From contig CP000699.1 in assembly GCA_000016765.1 (NCBI GenBank), forward strand, positions 124,001 to 188,000: 64,000 nucleotides of DNA, read 5' to 3'. Source of the DNA: Rhizorhabdus wittichii RW1. Its GTDB lineage: Bacteria > Pseudomonadota > Alphaproteobacteria > Sphingomonadales > Sphingomonadaceae. Below the pieces are notes generated by a model, which did no database searches, was not told the DNA's origin, and saw only the letters and a list, made by a program, of their open reading frames with translations. How positions within the stretch are numbered: position 1 is the stretch's first letter; each line of letters begins with the position of its first letter. A program made the translations under genes and the position numbers. Positions 34,196 through 42,437 of the stretch are shown here, piece by piece.

Positions 34196-34926
34196 CCCCT
34201 ATCCGCACCTTCTTTGTCGGCGCCGCCGCGCTGGCGCTGCTCGCCGCGCCGCCCGCGTCCGCGCAGATCACGGTCTATGACCCGACCAACTACTCGCAGA
34301 ACCTGCTCTCGGCGGCCCGCGCGCTCCAGCAGATCAACAACCAGATCACCTCGCTGCAGAACGAGGCGGCGATGCTCCTCAATCAGGCGCGCAACCTGAC
34401 CTCGCTCCCGACCAGCACCTTGTCGCAGATCCAGCAGTCGATGGACCGCACGCGCCAGCTGATCGGCGAGGCGCGACAGATCGCCTACAATGTCCAGGAC
34501 ATCGACCGCGTGTTCGACCAGCGTTATCCGGCGGGATCGCTCGCCGGAACCAGCCACGGCCAGATGGTCGGGAACGCGGAAGACCGCTGGCGCGATGCGG
34601 TGGCGAGCTTCCAGGATGCGCTGCGCACGCAAGCGACGATCGTCACCAACCTCACCGACACCCGCCGCGAGCTCGACACTCTGGTCGGGGCCAGCCAGGA
34701 CGCGACCGGCGCGCTGCAGGCGGCGCAGGCGGGGAACCAGCTCGTCGCGCTCCAGACCAGGCAGATTGCGGACCTGACCGCGCTGGTCGCCGCGCAGGGC
34801 CGCGCCGCCGCGATCGAGGCGGCGCGCGCCGCAGCGGACGAGGCGCAGGCGCGCGAGCGCGGTCGCCGGTTCATCGGTACGCGCAGCGAATATCGTCCGC
34901 GCAGCGTGACAATCTTCAATGACTGA
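34192..34926 (+). CDS. trbJ: P-type conjugative transfer protein TrbJ
   Basis: A 244-residue VirB5-like minor pilus component. Signal peptide residues 1-24 (FFVGAAALALLAAPPASAQ), then ITVYDPTNYSQNLLSAARALQQINNQI, the family opening, and long amphipathic helices. In related systems it sits at the pilus tip and contributes to entry exclusion and adhesion. It overlaps trbE by 4 bp and trbK by 8 bp. Confidence 0.9.
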   Translation: MTPIRTFFVGAAALALLAAPPASAQITVYDPTNYSQNLLSAARALQQINNQITSLQNEAAMLLNQARNLTSLPTSTLSQIQQSMDRTRQLIGEARQIAYNVQDIDRVFDQRYPAGSLAGTSHGQMVGNAEDRWRDAVASFQDALRTQATIVTNLTDTRRELDTLVGASQDATGALQAAQAGNQLVALQTRQIADLTALVAAQGRAAAIEAARAAADEAQARERGRRFIGTRSEYRPRSVTIFND

Positions 34927-35284
34927 GGCGCCGGAAAAGCCGGCGCCCGCGAAGCGCGCGGGACGAACGCTCCCGTTCCGCGCGCTCGCTATCGCGCTGC
35001 TGATCCTCGCCGCCGGCATGGCGGCAACGGTGGCGCTGCGCGCACCCGCCGGCAACGACTCTCGGTTCACGGTGGGCGACGGCCGGGAAGGAATGGTGGA
35101 GCGCCCCGCTGATCCGCTTGCGACCGAGCTCGCCCGTTGCCGCACGGCCGCACCCGACACGGTCGACGAGCGCTGCCGCGCCGCCTGGGAGGTCAATCGT
35201 CGCCGGTTCTTCGGCGAAAGCCGCAGTTCGATCCTGCCGAAGGTCGACGTGCCGGCGGCGTCGCCGGCCCGCGAGGAGCGCTGA
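34919..35284 (+). CDS. trbK: TrbK-like entry exclusion protein (alternative form)
   Basis: A 121-residue protein with one N-terminal transmembrane helix (residues 21-41, PFRALAIALLILAAGMAATVA) and a periplasmic part with a conserved pair of cysteines in ARCRTAAPDTVDERCRAAW, followed by 'NRRRFFGES'. This matches the alternative TrbK proteins found between trbJ and trbL in alphaproteobacterial ICEs. TrbK of IncP plasmids blocks entry of a second copy. It lies 5 bp before trbL. Confidence 0.82.
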   Translation: MTEAPEKPAPAKRAGRTLPFRALAIALLILAAGMAATVALRAPAGNDSRFTVGDGREGMVERPADPLATELARCRTAAPDTVDERCRAAWEVNRRRFFGESRSSILPKVDVPAASPAREER

Positions 35285-35289
35285 CGGAC

Positions 35290-36606
35290 ATGCAGAATAC
35301 GGGCGTCATCGATCGCTTCCTCGACCTGTTCGGCCGCTACATCGATTCGGGCTTCGGCCTGATTGGCGGCGACGTCGGGTTCCTCGCCAGCGCGCTCATC
35401 GTCATCGACGTGACGCTCGCCTTCCTGTTCTGGACCTGGGGCGGCGACGAGGACATCATCGCCCGGCTGGTCAAGAAGACCCTGCAGGTCGGGTTCTTCG
35501 CGTTCCTGATCTCCAACTGGAACGCGCTGGCGCAGGTCATCTATCTGAGCTTTTCGGGCATCGGCCTCAAGGCCGCCGGATCGGGAAGCCCTGACGATCT
35601 GCTCCATCCCGGCCGGATCGCGCAGGTCGGCATCGACGCCGGGCGGCCGCTCATCGAGCAGGCTTCCGAGCTCGCCGGCCCGGTCGGCCTGTTCACCAAT
35701 TTCGCGGAGATCGCGGTGCTGCTGATCGCCTGGGCGATCGTGCTGCTCGCCTTCCTGATCATCGCGATCCAGATCTTCGTCACCCTGATCGAGTTCAAGC
35801 TCGTGACCCTGGCCGGGTTCGTGCTGGTGCCCTTCGGCCTGTTCGGCCGCACCGCCTTCCTCGCCGAGCGGGTGCTCGGCAATGTCATGGCGACTGGCGT
35901 CAAGGTGCTGGTCCTCGCCATCATCATCGGCATCGGCTCGACCATCTTCGACGAGTTCGTGCGCGATTTCGGGGGCACGCCGCCCGATCTCGAGCAGGTC
36001 GCGAGCCTGGCGCTCGCGGCGCTCACCCTGCTCGGCCTCGCCATCTTCGGCCCCGGCATCGCCGCCGGCCTGGTCTCGGGCGGCCCGCAATTGGGTGCCG
36101 GCGCCGCGGTCGCCACCGGCATCGTCGCCACCGGCGCGGGCGCGGCGGTCGGCATGGGCGCCGCCAGCCTGGCCGGAGCCGGGGCACGCGCCGGCACGCG
36201 CGCCGCCGGTTCGCTCTCCTCCCGGTCCGCCGCCCGCGCGAGCGGTGGATCCCCGTCGGCGCCATCGCCCCCTCCGGCGCCGGCGGGCGGCGCGCCCGCG
36301 GTTCCCCCGCCGTCGGGCGCGCCGAAGGGGGGCGGCGCTTCGGCTACTCGATCGCCCGCGCCAGCATCGTCCGGTGCCCCGGCATCGGCCGTAGAGACTG
36401 AAAGCCCGACAGCCGCATCGTCACCCGATCCTGTCGTCACCGGTGGACCGGCATTGCCCCCCGCCGCGCCGCATGCGCCGGCCTGGGCGAACCGGCTGCG
36501 CCGCCGCCAGGCGATGATGCAAGGCGCAACCATGGCCGCCTATGCACTGCGCTCGTCGGACTCCGGCGGCGGCGCGGCGCAGATTTCCGTGGAGGACCGT
36601 TCATGA
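35290..36606 (+). CDS. trbL: P-type conjugative transfer protein TrbL
   Basis: A 438-residue VirB6-like polytopic inner-membrane protein. About six hydrophobic segments occupy residues 25-290 (for example FVLVPFGLFGRTAFLAERVLG and the preceding IAWAIVLLAFLIIAIQIFV). The last 150 residues are a low-complexity Ala/Pro/Ser/Gly tail. It forms part of the DNA channel. The ATG at 35290 gives MQNTGVIDRFLDLFGRYID; earlier codons in frame overlap trbK. It overlaps trbF by 4 bp. Confidence 0.9.
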   Translation: MQNTGVIDRFLDLFGRYIDSGFGLIGGDVGFLASALIVIDVTLAFLFWTWGGDEDIIARLVKKTLQVGFFAFLISNWNALAQVIYLSFSGIGLKAAGSGSPDDLLHPGRIAQVGIDAGRPLIEQASELAGPVGLFTNFAEIAVLLIAWAIVLLAFLIIAIQIFVTLIEFKLVTLAGFVLVPFGLFGRTAFLAERVLGNVMATGVKVLVLAIIIGIGSTIFDEFVRDFGGTPPDLEQVASLALAALTLLGLAIFGPGIAAGLVSGGPQLGAGAAVATGIVATGAGAAVGMGAASLAGAGARAGTRAAGSLSSRSAARASGGSPSAPSPPPAPAGGAPAVPPPSGAPKGGGASATRSPAPASSGAPASAVETESPTAASSPDPVVTGGPALPPAAPHAPAWANRLRRRQAMMQGATMAAYALRSSDSGGGAAQISVEDRS

Positions 36607-37292
36607 ATCCCTTTCGCCGCCCCTCGTCGCGGTTCGGCCGCGAGCCGAAACCCGAGACGCCCTATCAACGTGCCCAGCAGGCCTGGGACGATCGCATCGG
36701 CTCCGCGCGGGCGCAGGCCTACAGCTGGCGGCTGATGGCGTTCGGCGCGATTGCGGTGCTCGGCCTGTCGGCCGCCGACAATCTGCGCCTGCGCTACGGC
36801 ACGAAGGTTGTGCCCTATGTGGTCGAGGTCGATCGCCTCGGAGCGGCGCGCGCCGTCGCTCCTTTGGAGGCCGGCTATCGGCCGACCGATCCGCAGATCG
36901 CGTGGCACCTCGCCCGCTTCATCGAGAATGTCCGCGCCCGGCCCGCCGATCCGATCGTGCTGCGGCAGAATCTGAGCGCCGCCTATGATTTCACGACCGA
37001 GCAGGGCGCGGCGTCGCTCAATGACTATGCCCGCGCCAACGACCCGTTCGCCAGTCTCGCCGACACCCAGGTCGGGGTCGACATCCGCAATGTCGTGCGC
37101 GCCTCGGCCGACAGCTTCCGCATCGCCTGGGACGAGCGCCGCTATGTGCGGGGCCAGCTGGCCACGACGACGCGCTGGTCGGCGGTGCTTACCATCGTCG
37201 TGCGCACCCCGACCGACGCCCCGACGCTGAGCCGCAACCCGCTCGGCCTCTACGTCCACGCCCTCAACTGGTCCCAGGATCTCGGAGACTGA
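36603..37292 (+). CDS. trbF: Conjugal transfer protein TrbF
   Basis: A 229-residue VirB8-type bitopic protein: cytoplasmic N-terminus with 'ETPYQRAQQAWDDRIGSARAQAYSWR', one transmembrane helix (about 39-57) and a periplasmic NTF2-like domain with 'VVPYVVEVDRLGAARAV'. VirB8 proteins nucleate the channel. It overlaps trbL by 4 bp and is 3 bp from trbG. Confidence 0.92.
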   Translation: MNPFRRPSSRFGREPKPETPYQRAQQAWDDRIGSARAQAYSWRLMAFGAIAVLGLSAADNLRLRYGTKVVPYVVEVDRLGAARAVAPLEAGYRPTDPQIAWHLARFIENVRARPADPIVLRQNLSAAYDFTTEQGAASLNDYARANDPFASLADTQVGVDIRNVVRASADSFRIAWDERRYVRGQLATTTRWSAVLTIVVRTPTDAPTLSRNPLGLYVHALNWSQDLGD

Positions 37293-37295
37293 CCT

Positions 37296-38132
37296 ATGCG
37301 AACTTTGCTTCTCGCTACCACCATGCTGTTGCCCGCCGCCGCGGCCGCCCAGGCGCCCGAGCGCGGCACGCGCCCGGTCGCCGCCGCCACCGACGCCGCC
37401 CGCATCGCTCCTCGTGAGGCGGGCTGGCAGGGCGCGACCCAGCTGTTCGCTTACGCGCCCGGCGGGCTCTATCAGGTCTATGCGGCGGTCGGCCGCGTCA
37501 CCGACATCGTGCTGCAGGAAGGCGAGAGCCTGTCCGACACCGGCGCGGTCGCGGCCGGCGACACGGTGCGCTGGGTGATCGGCGAGGCCGCGAGCGGTAC
37601 CGGCCCCACTCGTCGCGTGCACATATTGGTGAAGCCGACCGATCCGGGCCTGATCACCAATCTCGTCATCAACACCGACCGGCGCACCTATCATGTCGAG
37701 CTCAGATCGACGCCGTCGACCTACATGGCGAGCGTGGGCTGGTCCTACCCGCAGGACGAGCTGATTGCGATCGAGGCGCGGCAGCGCGCCGCCGAACAGG
37801 TAGCGGCGACCCGGGTCCAGGCCGGAATCGAGGCTGCCAGCCTCGACTTCGCTTATCGGCTGCGCGGCGCCAATCCGCCGTGGCGTCCCACGCAGGTGTT
37901 CGACGACGGCGCCAAGACCTACATCCTGTTCCCGGAGACGATTGCGCAAAGCGAGCTGCCGCCCTTGTTCCTGATCGGCGAGCGCAACCAAGCCGAGCTC
38001 GTCAACTATCGCTTCTCGGGCCGCTACATGATCGTCGACCGCCTGTTCGAGCGCGCCGAGTTCCGCCTCGGCACGCGGCGGCAGGAGATCGTTCGCATCG
38101 AGCGCACGCGCGCCCGGGAGCGGCAGCAGTGA
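37296..38132 (+). CDS. trbG: P-type conjugative transfer protein TrbG
   Basis: A 278-residue VirB9-type outer-core component with a signal peptide (LLLATTMLLPAAAAAQ). The N-terminal domain has 'LFAYAPGGLYQVYAAVGRVTDIVLQEGE', and the C-terminal beta-sandwich has 'PPWRPTQVFDDGAKTYILFPE' and 'YRFSGRYMIVDRLFERAEFRLG', the region that binds the VirB7/VirB10 complex. It ends with a TGATG overlap with trbI. Confidence 0.93.
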   Translation: MRTLLLATTMLLPAAAAAQAPERGTRPVAAATDAARIAPREAGWQGATQLFAYAPGGLYQVYAAVGRVTDIVLQEGESLSDTGAVAAGDTVRWVIGEAASGTGPTRRVHILVKPTDPGLITNLVINTDRRTYHVELRSTPSTYMASVGWSYPQDELIAIEARQRAAEQVAATRVQAGIEAASLDFAYRLRGANPPWRPTQVFDDGAKTYILFPETIAQSELPPLFLIGERNQAELVNYRFSGRYMIVDRLFERAEFRLGTRRQEIVRIERTRARERQQ

Positions 38133-39319
38133 TGGACCACCGGCACGATCCAAGCGATCCGGCGCAGCCGCGCGCGCCGCTTTCGACCCGCGCCACGCCG
38201 CCCCGGCCGCGCCGCTTGTCGCGCAAGGCAATCGCGTTGCTGTCCGGTGCGGGAGCATTCGCGGTGGCGGGTGCGCTCGCCTACAGCCTGTCGGGCACGT
38301 CAGGCCAACGCGGGCCACAAGAGACGGTGTCGGTCGAGCGCCGCCAGGCGGAGCTGCTGAGCGATGCGCCGCGTGACTATAGCGAGTTGGCGGAACGATC
38401 GGCGGAAGGAATGGGACCGCCCGCGCCGATGACGCCGGACCCCGAGCCGACATTCGGCGGCACCGAAAGCGGCGCGGCGCCATCCACCACCGAAGCCGAC
38501 CAGGCCGAGCAGCGCCGCCGCCAGCAGGCCGAGAGTGCGCGCGGCAGCCGGCTGTTCGCCGGCGCCGGCGAGGGACGCGGTCCGCCCCAAGCAGCGAACG
38601 CCACGCCCACCGAACCTGCTCCGGCGCCGCCGGCCGAGGGCACGTCACGAGCGGGCGCACCGCTCGACCGCCGCGCCGCGTTCGTCGCCGGGGGAACGCC
38701 CGAGCCTACCACCAACAGCGGCCGCCTCACGCCTCCTCCCGGCCGCCATGTCGTGACCGCCGGCTCGACGATCGCCGCGGCGCTGATCACCGGGCTTTCG
38801 TCCGACCTTGCGGGCCAGGTCGTCGCGCAGGTGACCGAGGACGTATTCGATTCCGTGACCGGACGGACGAAGCTCATTCCGCAGGGAACGCGGCTGCTTG
38901 GAGTCTATGATTCGAATGTCAGCACCGGCCAGTCCCGCGCGCTGGTCGTGTGGACGCGGATGATCCTGCCGGACGGGCGCAGCATCGGTCTCGATCGCCT
39001 GGTTGGCACCGATGCGGCCGGTCAATCGGGATTTGCCGACCGGGTCAACAATCACTGGGGCACGATTCTGCGCGCCGGTTTGCTTTCGACGCTACTCGGG
39101 GTCGGCACGCAGGCGAGCGGGTTCGGCCAGAATGACGCAATCGCCGACGCGATCCGCGACAGTGCCGGCCAGACGGTTGGCCGCGCCGGTGACCGGATCG
39201 TCGAGCGCCAGCTTGGAATACAGCCGACCATCAGCGTGCGCCCCGGTGCGCGGGTTCGCGTACTCGTAAGCCGGGATTTGATATTGGAGCCGTGGCCGGG
39301 TCGCGACGCCGGCGGTTGA
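38132..39319 (+). CDS. trbI: Conjugal transfer protein TrbI
   Basis: A 395-residue VirB10-type protein spanning both membranes. The N-terminus is cytoplasmic and Pro/Arg-rich, a transmembrane helix lies at about 33-50 (IALLSGAGAFAVAGALAY), a long proline-rich periplasmic linker follows, and the C-terminal beta-barrel domain begins near 'HVVTAGSTIAAALITGLSSDLAGQVVAQV' and ends in 'ISVRPGARVRVLVSRDLIL'. It is the last gene of the trb operon and senses ATP hydrolysis by TrbB/TrbE homologues in other systems. Confidence 0.93.
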   Translation: MDHRHDPSDPAQPRAPLSTRATPPRPRRLSRKAIALLSGAGAFAVAGALAYSLSGTSGQRGPQETVSVERRQAELLSDAPRDYSELAERSAEGMGPPAPMTPDPEPTFGGTESGAAPSTTEADQAEQRRRQQAESARGSRLFAGAGEGRGPPQAANATPTEPAPAPPAEGTSRAGAPLDRRAAFVAGGTPEPTTNSGRLTPPPGRHVVTAGSTIAAALITGLSSDLAGQVVAQVTEDVFDSVTGRTKLIPQGTRLLGVYDSNVSTGQSRALVVWTRMILPDGRSIGLDRLVGTDAAGQSGFADRVNNHWGTILRAGLLSTLLGVGTQASGFGQNDAIADAIRDSAGQTVGRAGDRIVERQLGIQPTISVRPGARVRVLVSRDLILEPWPGRDAGG

Positions 39320-39325
39320 ATCGCC

Positions 39326-39505
39326 TCAGACTTGTGACGGAGCGAGCGGTGCGCGGCGTTCGATCTCGCGCAGCTCGGAAAGGGCGTGATCCAGGTAGAG
39401 AGCCGCCATTTCTTCGCTCTTGCCCATGAGCTTTGCGCGAGCAATCTCAATCAGCCTCCGAGCCTCGGCTCGGTCCCGGACGTCCGATGCCGTTCGTTGA
39501 GTCAT
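39326..39505 (-). CDS. Small helical protein, function unknown
   Basis: A 59-residue protein, MTQRTASDVRDRAEARRLIE then helices with 'KLMGKSEEMAALYLDHALSELREI'. It is probably a small coiled-coil protein; no family recognised. It converges on trbI, whose stop is 6 bp away, and is divergent from the XRE regulator with an inverted repeat between, so it may be that regulator's target. The ATG at 39505 starts the plausible coding part. Confidence 0.5.
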   Translation of the reverse strand: MTQRTASDVRDRAEARRLIEIARAKLMGKSEEMAALYLDHALSELREIERRAPLAPSQV

Positions 39506-39556
39506 GGAAGGATCCCGCGCAATCCGCTTGTCATCGCTGAGCAGCAAGGCATAGCA

Positions 39557-39574
39557 TATTCGTTGTAGCGAATA
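39557..39574. promoter_or_regulatory. Inverted repeat, likely XRE operator
   Basis: TATTCG and CGAATA arms separated by 6 bp, in the 102 bp between the divergent 59-residue gene and the XRE regulator. Spacing and size resemble operators of small controller-type HTH proteins. Inference from position and symmetry. Confidence 0.45.
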
Positions 39575-39607
39575 AACTCCGCGCGGCATTTCTCCGACAC
39601 AGTCGCG

Positions 39608-39835
39608 ATGGACATTCGCAAGCTGGTCGGCGGCAATGTTGCACGGCTACGTAAGAAGACAGGATTGAAGCAGGAGCCGTTCAGCGAAGCTGCGGGGATC
39701 AGCCAGTCGTACCTGAGCCAGATAGAGAATGGGCACGTCAATTTGACTCTTCTGGGCGTGAACGACCTGGCCCAGGCGCTCGGTGTGCCGCCCATTGAGC
39801 TGTTTCGTGAGTTGTCGGAGATGAATCCGGACTAA
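39608..39835 (+). CDS. XRE-family HTH regulator, controller-protein size
   Basis: A 75-residue protein consisting of a single HTH_3 domain: VGGNVARLRKKTGLKQEPFSEAAGISQSYLSQIENGHVNLTLL, followed by 'LAQALGVPPIELFREL'. The size and layout are those of restriction-modification controller proteins and small ICE repressors. It is divergent from a 59-residue gene across an inverted repeat and could set trb expression or the balance of small genes here; this is inference. Confidence 0.8.
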   Translation: MDIRKLVGGNVARLRKKTGLKQEPFSEAAGISQSYLSQIENGHVNLTLLGVNDLAQALGVPPIELFRELSEMNPD

Positions 39836-39858
39836 AGTGGCGGGCGCGGCCTATGGCA

Positions 39859-40815
39859 CTAGGCTGGCGCGGACATCGCTCGTGACGCCGCGCACCTCCG
39901 AATATCGGTGAGCAGCCGGTGCCGGAGCGGATTGCCGTCGGAAGTTGGCCAGATCGCCTCGATAACCGCGAGGGCATTTTCGTCCTCGATCGGGCGATAA
40001 ATCACGCCGGTGCATAGCGCTACCGCGGACTCGCAAGCGATGGTCGCGCCAAGACCCATGGCGACCATCTCAAGCAGCGTGGTGCGAGAGACGGCATGCC
40101 GCTCGCATTCGATCGCGCGGCCGCCAATCTCGTATAGGACGCCACCGTCGGCCGACCCGCCTGGCGAGGTCCACAGAATGACTCGCAACGAAGCCACGTC
40201 GCCCCAATCGAGCGCCGGCTTGGCGGCAAGCGGATGATCCTCCGGAAGTGCAACAACGAGCTGCTCCTCCCACAGGGCCTCCTGCGTCAGCACTGTGCTC
40301 GCAAGGTCGGTCATGAGCGCTGCGATCATGAGGTCAATTCCGCCGTCCATGAGCTGCCGGTGCAGTTCGCTCTGTATGCCCTCGATGAGCCTGAGCTGCA
40401 CGTCCGGACTCGCGCGCGTGAAGTCGGTAAGGGCGGCGCGTAGTGGGCCGGCAGCGAGGCCGGGGTAGAGGCCGAGCTTGAGCGTTCCTGCCCGGCTTTG
40501 CGCGGTCTGCGTGGCGCGCAGCAGCATCTGGTCGACGGTGTGCAGCAGCAGCCGCGCAGTCGGAAGGATGGCCTCGCCAATCGGTGTGAGTATGAGCGGC
40601 GCGCCTGGTCGACGTTGGAAGAGGTCGCCGCCGCAAAGGTTCTCGAGCCGGCCGATCGCCCGGCTGACAGCCGGTTGGGTCCTGCCGGTGCCACGCGCGG
40701 CGCCACTGAAGCTTCGCGCGTCGGCGACCTCAAGGAACATCTCGAGTTGATTGAACTCCGGGCGCCGGGACGGGCGCGGTCGCGACAGCCGACGTGGTTC
40801 CGGAGCCAACGGCAT
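39859..40815 (-). CDS. LysR family transcriptional regulator
   Basis: A 318-residue LysR-type regulator: HTH in FNQLEMFLEVADARSFSGAARGTGRTQPAVSRAIGRLEN, then 'GGDLFQRRPGAPLILTPIGEAIL', and a type 2 periplasmic-binding sensor domain. The N-terminal 20 residues are an Arg/Pro-rich extension. The ATG at 40815 is preferred over a TTG one codon earlier. LysR regulators near trb operons sometimes activate transfer genes; no target is identifiable. It is convergent with the XRE gene. Confidence 0.86.
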   Translation of the reverse strand: MPLAPEPRRLSRPRPSRRPEFNQLEMFLEVADARSFSGAARGTGRTQPAVSRAIGRLENLCGGDLFQRRPGAPLILTPIGEAILPTARLLLHTVDQMLLRATQTAQSRAGTLKLGLYPGLAAGPLRAALTDFTRASPDVQLRLIEGIQSELHRQLMDGGIDLMIAALMTDLASTVLTQEALWEEQLVVALPEDHPLAAKPALDWGDVASLRVILWTSPGGSADGGVLYEIGGRAIECERHAVSRTTLLEMVAMGLGATIACESAVALCTGVIYRPIEDENALAVIEAIWPTSDGNPLRHRLLTDIRRCAASRAMSAPA

Positions 40816-41031
40816 CAATGATGCTCGGCCACGCCGCGAGCGCTGCGGGACTCAGGCCTAAGGCGATTCGATACGCCGATCGGCGGGCCGAAGACTCCAG
40901 GCCAGGTCATGGCCTTGGCGTTCGGGCCGACGCAGATGGCGCCGGGCGTCCAGTGCAATGACGCCGGTCGATACGATATTGCCGGCGCCCTTCGAGCACA
41001 GGATGCTCGGCAAACGACGATGCTGTGTCGA

Positions 41032-41517
41032 TCATGTGATGGGGTGCGGCAGCGGCGCGTCGCGCGAGGCCTTGAACAGCACGATGCCCGCCTCGAGCCG
41101 GTCCAGAATAAAATGGTCTTTGCTGGCTTTGGCGGATTTGATGTCCGCCTTGGAAAACACAGACAGAGACACCGCGCAGCGGTTTCCCAGTTCACGAGCG
41201 ATAATCGCCTTCGCACGACACCACCGCGTGTCGTCAGCATAGAGCGTATGATTGACGATGACCCAGAACTCGTAGTCTGAAAAATAGAGCGAGGCCTTGT
41301 CCTCGTACCAGGTGCGCCTGGCATAGGGTCCAATAAGCACGATCTTCAGGATTTTGCCGGAGACCGGAGCAGCCACACCCTCGAACGAAGCGGCCGCACG
41401 CACGATGCGCGTGATGCGTTCAATTTCCTGTTGCTTTCTCCGGATGAGGTGCCCGACGCGAGCCATGACCACCTCGCGCGCATAGACATCCTCGATAAAC
41501 TGGTCCTGCCCGTGCAT
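41032..41517 (-). CDS. Nucleotidyltransferase-domain protein, probably truncated
   Basis: A 161-residue protein. After a helical N-terminus (VGHLIRRKQQEIERITRIVRAA), the nucleotidyltransferase core KILKIVLIGPYARRTWYEDK and LYFSDYEFWVIVNH supplies the G-x-x-x-R loop and the D-x-E metal-binding pair. 'KDHFILDRLEAGIVLFKA' closes the domain, after which the reading ends abruptly in SRDAPLPHPIT. Relatives I recall carry a HEPN domain next; here nothing similar follows in the 213 bp to the LysR gene, so the gene appears cut by an earlier rearrangement. Function as an MNT-like antitoxin is only a guess. Confidence 0.62.
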   Translation of the reverse strand: MHGQDQFIEDVYAREVVMARVGHLIRRKQQEIERITRIVRAAASFEGVAAPVSGKILKIVLIGPYARRTWYEDKASLYFSDYEFWVIVNHTLYADDTRWCRAKAIIARELGNRCAVSLSVFSKADIKSAKASKDHFILDRLEAGIVLFKASRDAPLPHPIT

Positions 41518-41608
41518 GTGCGCACCTCAATTGCCGGTTCACGATTTCCGGAAATTGAACGGCGCAAGGCGATCTTGGACAATCCCGCTGAACAGAGGGG
41601 TGTTCTGA

Positions 41609-42367
41609 TCAGGTCAGGTAATTGAGGCTGACATAACCGTCCCGAGCGGCAGCAAGCACGAGTTGACTTCGGGTCTTCACGCCATAACGCCGACGAGCGG
41701 CCTCAACGTATTCATGGATCGTGCTAGGGCTAAGGCCGAGGATTTTTCCCATTTCCCACTCGGTCTTTCCGGCGGCGATCAGCCGAAGGCAGTCAATCTG
41801 GCGCGGAGTTAGGGGTGCGCCATGAGCTTTGACCGCACGGCCTTTGACCAGTGCGCGTCCCGCCTCAAATGCAATTCCGCCGAGCAGCTGTGCCGAAATT
41901 GCTTCGGAGTAGGTAAAGGACCGATCTTTTGGGCGGGCTATGCTGAAGAAAGCGCCGCGCTCCCCAGGAATGCGAAAGGGTACCGTGTAACCCGTGGTCA
42001 GGCCATGAGCTCGGCCGCGCTCAAGAACCGACAGCTGCGCCCGCGTGGGGGCGATTACATCGGGAATGCGATCCCAGCAGAGGCCGGTGGGACTTCGGAT
42101 GCTGGCGGCATGAACCGGATCGTCCCTGTACAGTCGTGCGCTAATGACCTCGTCTACCCAAGATGACGGATAGTTGGTCAACATCATGCAGCCCGAACGG
42201 TGCTTGTACAGGTCGCCGTCATCGACGAGGGCAAACCAACGAAACCCAAATTGCTGGATTGCCCCGGCGATCACTTCAGATAGTTGCGCGCTACTCTCAG
42301 CCGCTTCACATGCCTTGTGGACTTCCTCAAAGTCTCTGAGCTGTGCAGTGTCTATAGCTTGGACCAT
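41609..42367 (-). CDS. LuxR-type quorum-sensing regulator (autoinducer-binding domain)
   Basis: A 252-residue regulator. The N-terminal autoinducer-binding domain contains FGFRWFALVDDGD, 'NYPSSWVDEVISARLYRDDPV' and 'GYTVPFRIPGERGAFFSIA', which include the conserved Trp and Asp that bind acyl-homoserine lactones. The C-terminal LuxR HTH is APLTPRQIDCLRLIAAGKTEWEMGKILGLSPSTIHEYVEAARRRYGV. No LuxI synthase gene is in the window, so it is a LuxR solo, or its synthase lies elsewhere. It could tie transfer to cell density as TraR does. ATG at 42367; TTG at 42373 is less likely. Confidence 0.87.
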   Translation of the reverse strand: MVQAIDTAQLRDFEEVHKACEAAESSAQLSEVIAGAIQQFGFRWFALVDDGDLYKHRSGCMMLTNYPSSWVDEVISARLYRDDPVHAASIRSPTGLCWDRIPDVIAPTRAQLSVLERGRAHGLTTGYTVPFRIPGERGAFFSIARPKDRSFTYSEAISAQLLGGIAFEAGRALVKGRAVKAHGAPLTPRQIDCLRLIAAGKTEWEMGKILGLSPSTIHEYVEAARRRYGVKTRSQLVLAAARDGYVSLNYLT

Positions 42368-42437
42368 GAGCAATCTCGCACGATATTTTGCAGTCTTTCA
42401 AGCTCCATGGCCGCTTTGTCGTGTTCGATTCCGCGCA

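Noticed and set aside
40819-41031. A HEPN-domain continuation of the nucleotidyltransferase gene, or a 172-codon leftward frame here
   Set aside because: No HEPN-like R-x4-6-H motif could be found in any leftward frame, and the long frame gives Arg/Ser/Cys-rich sequence typical of a shadow.
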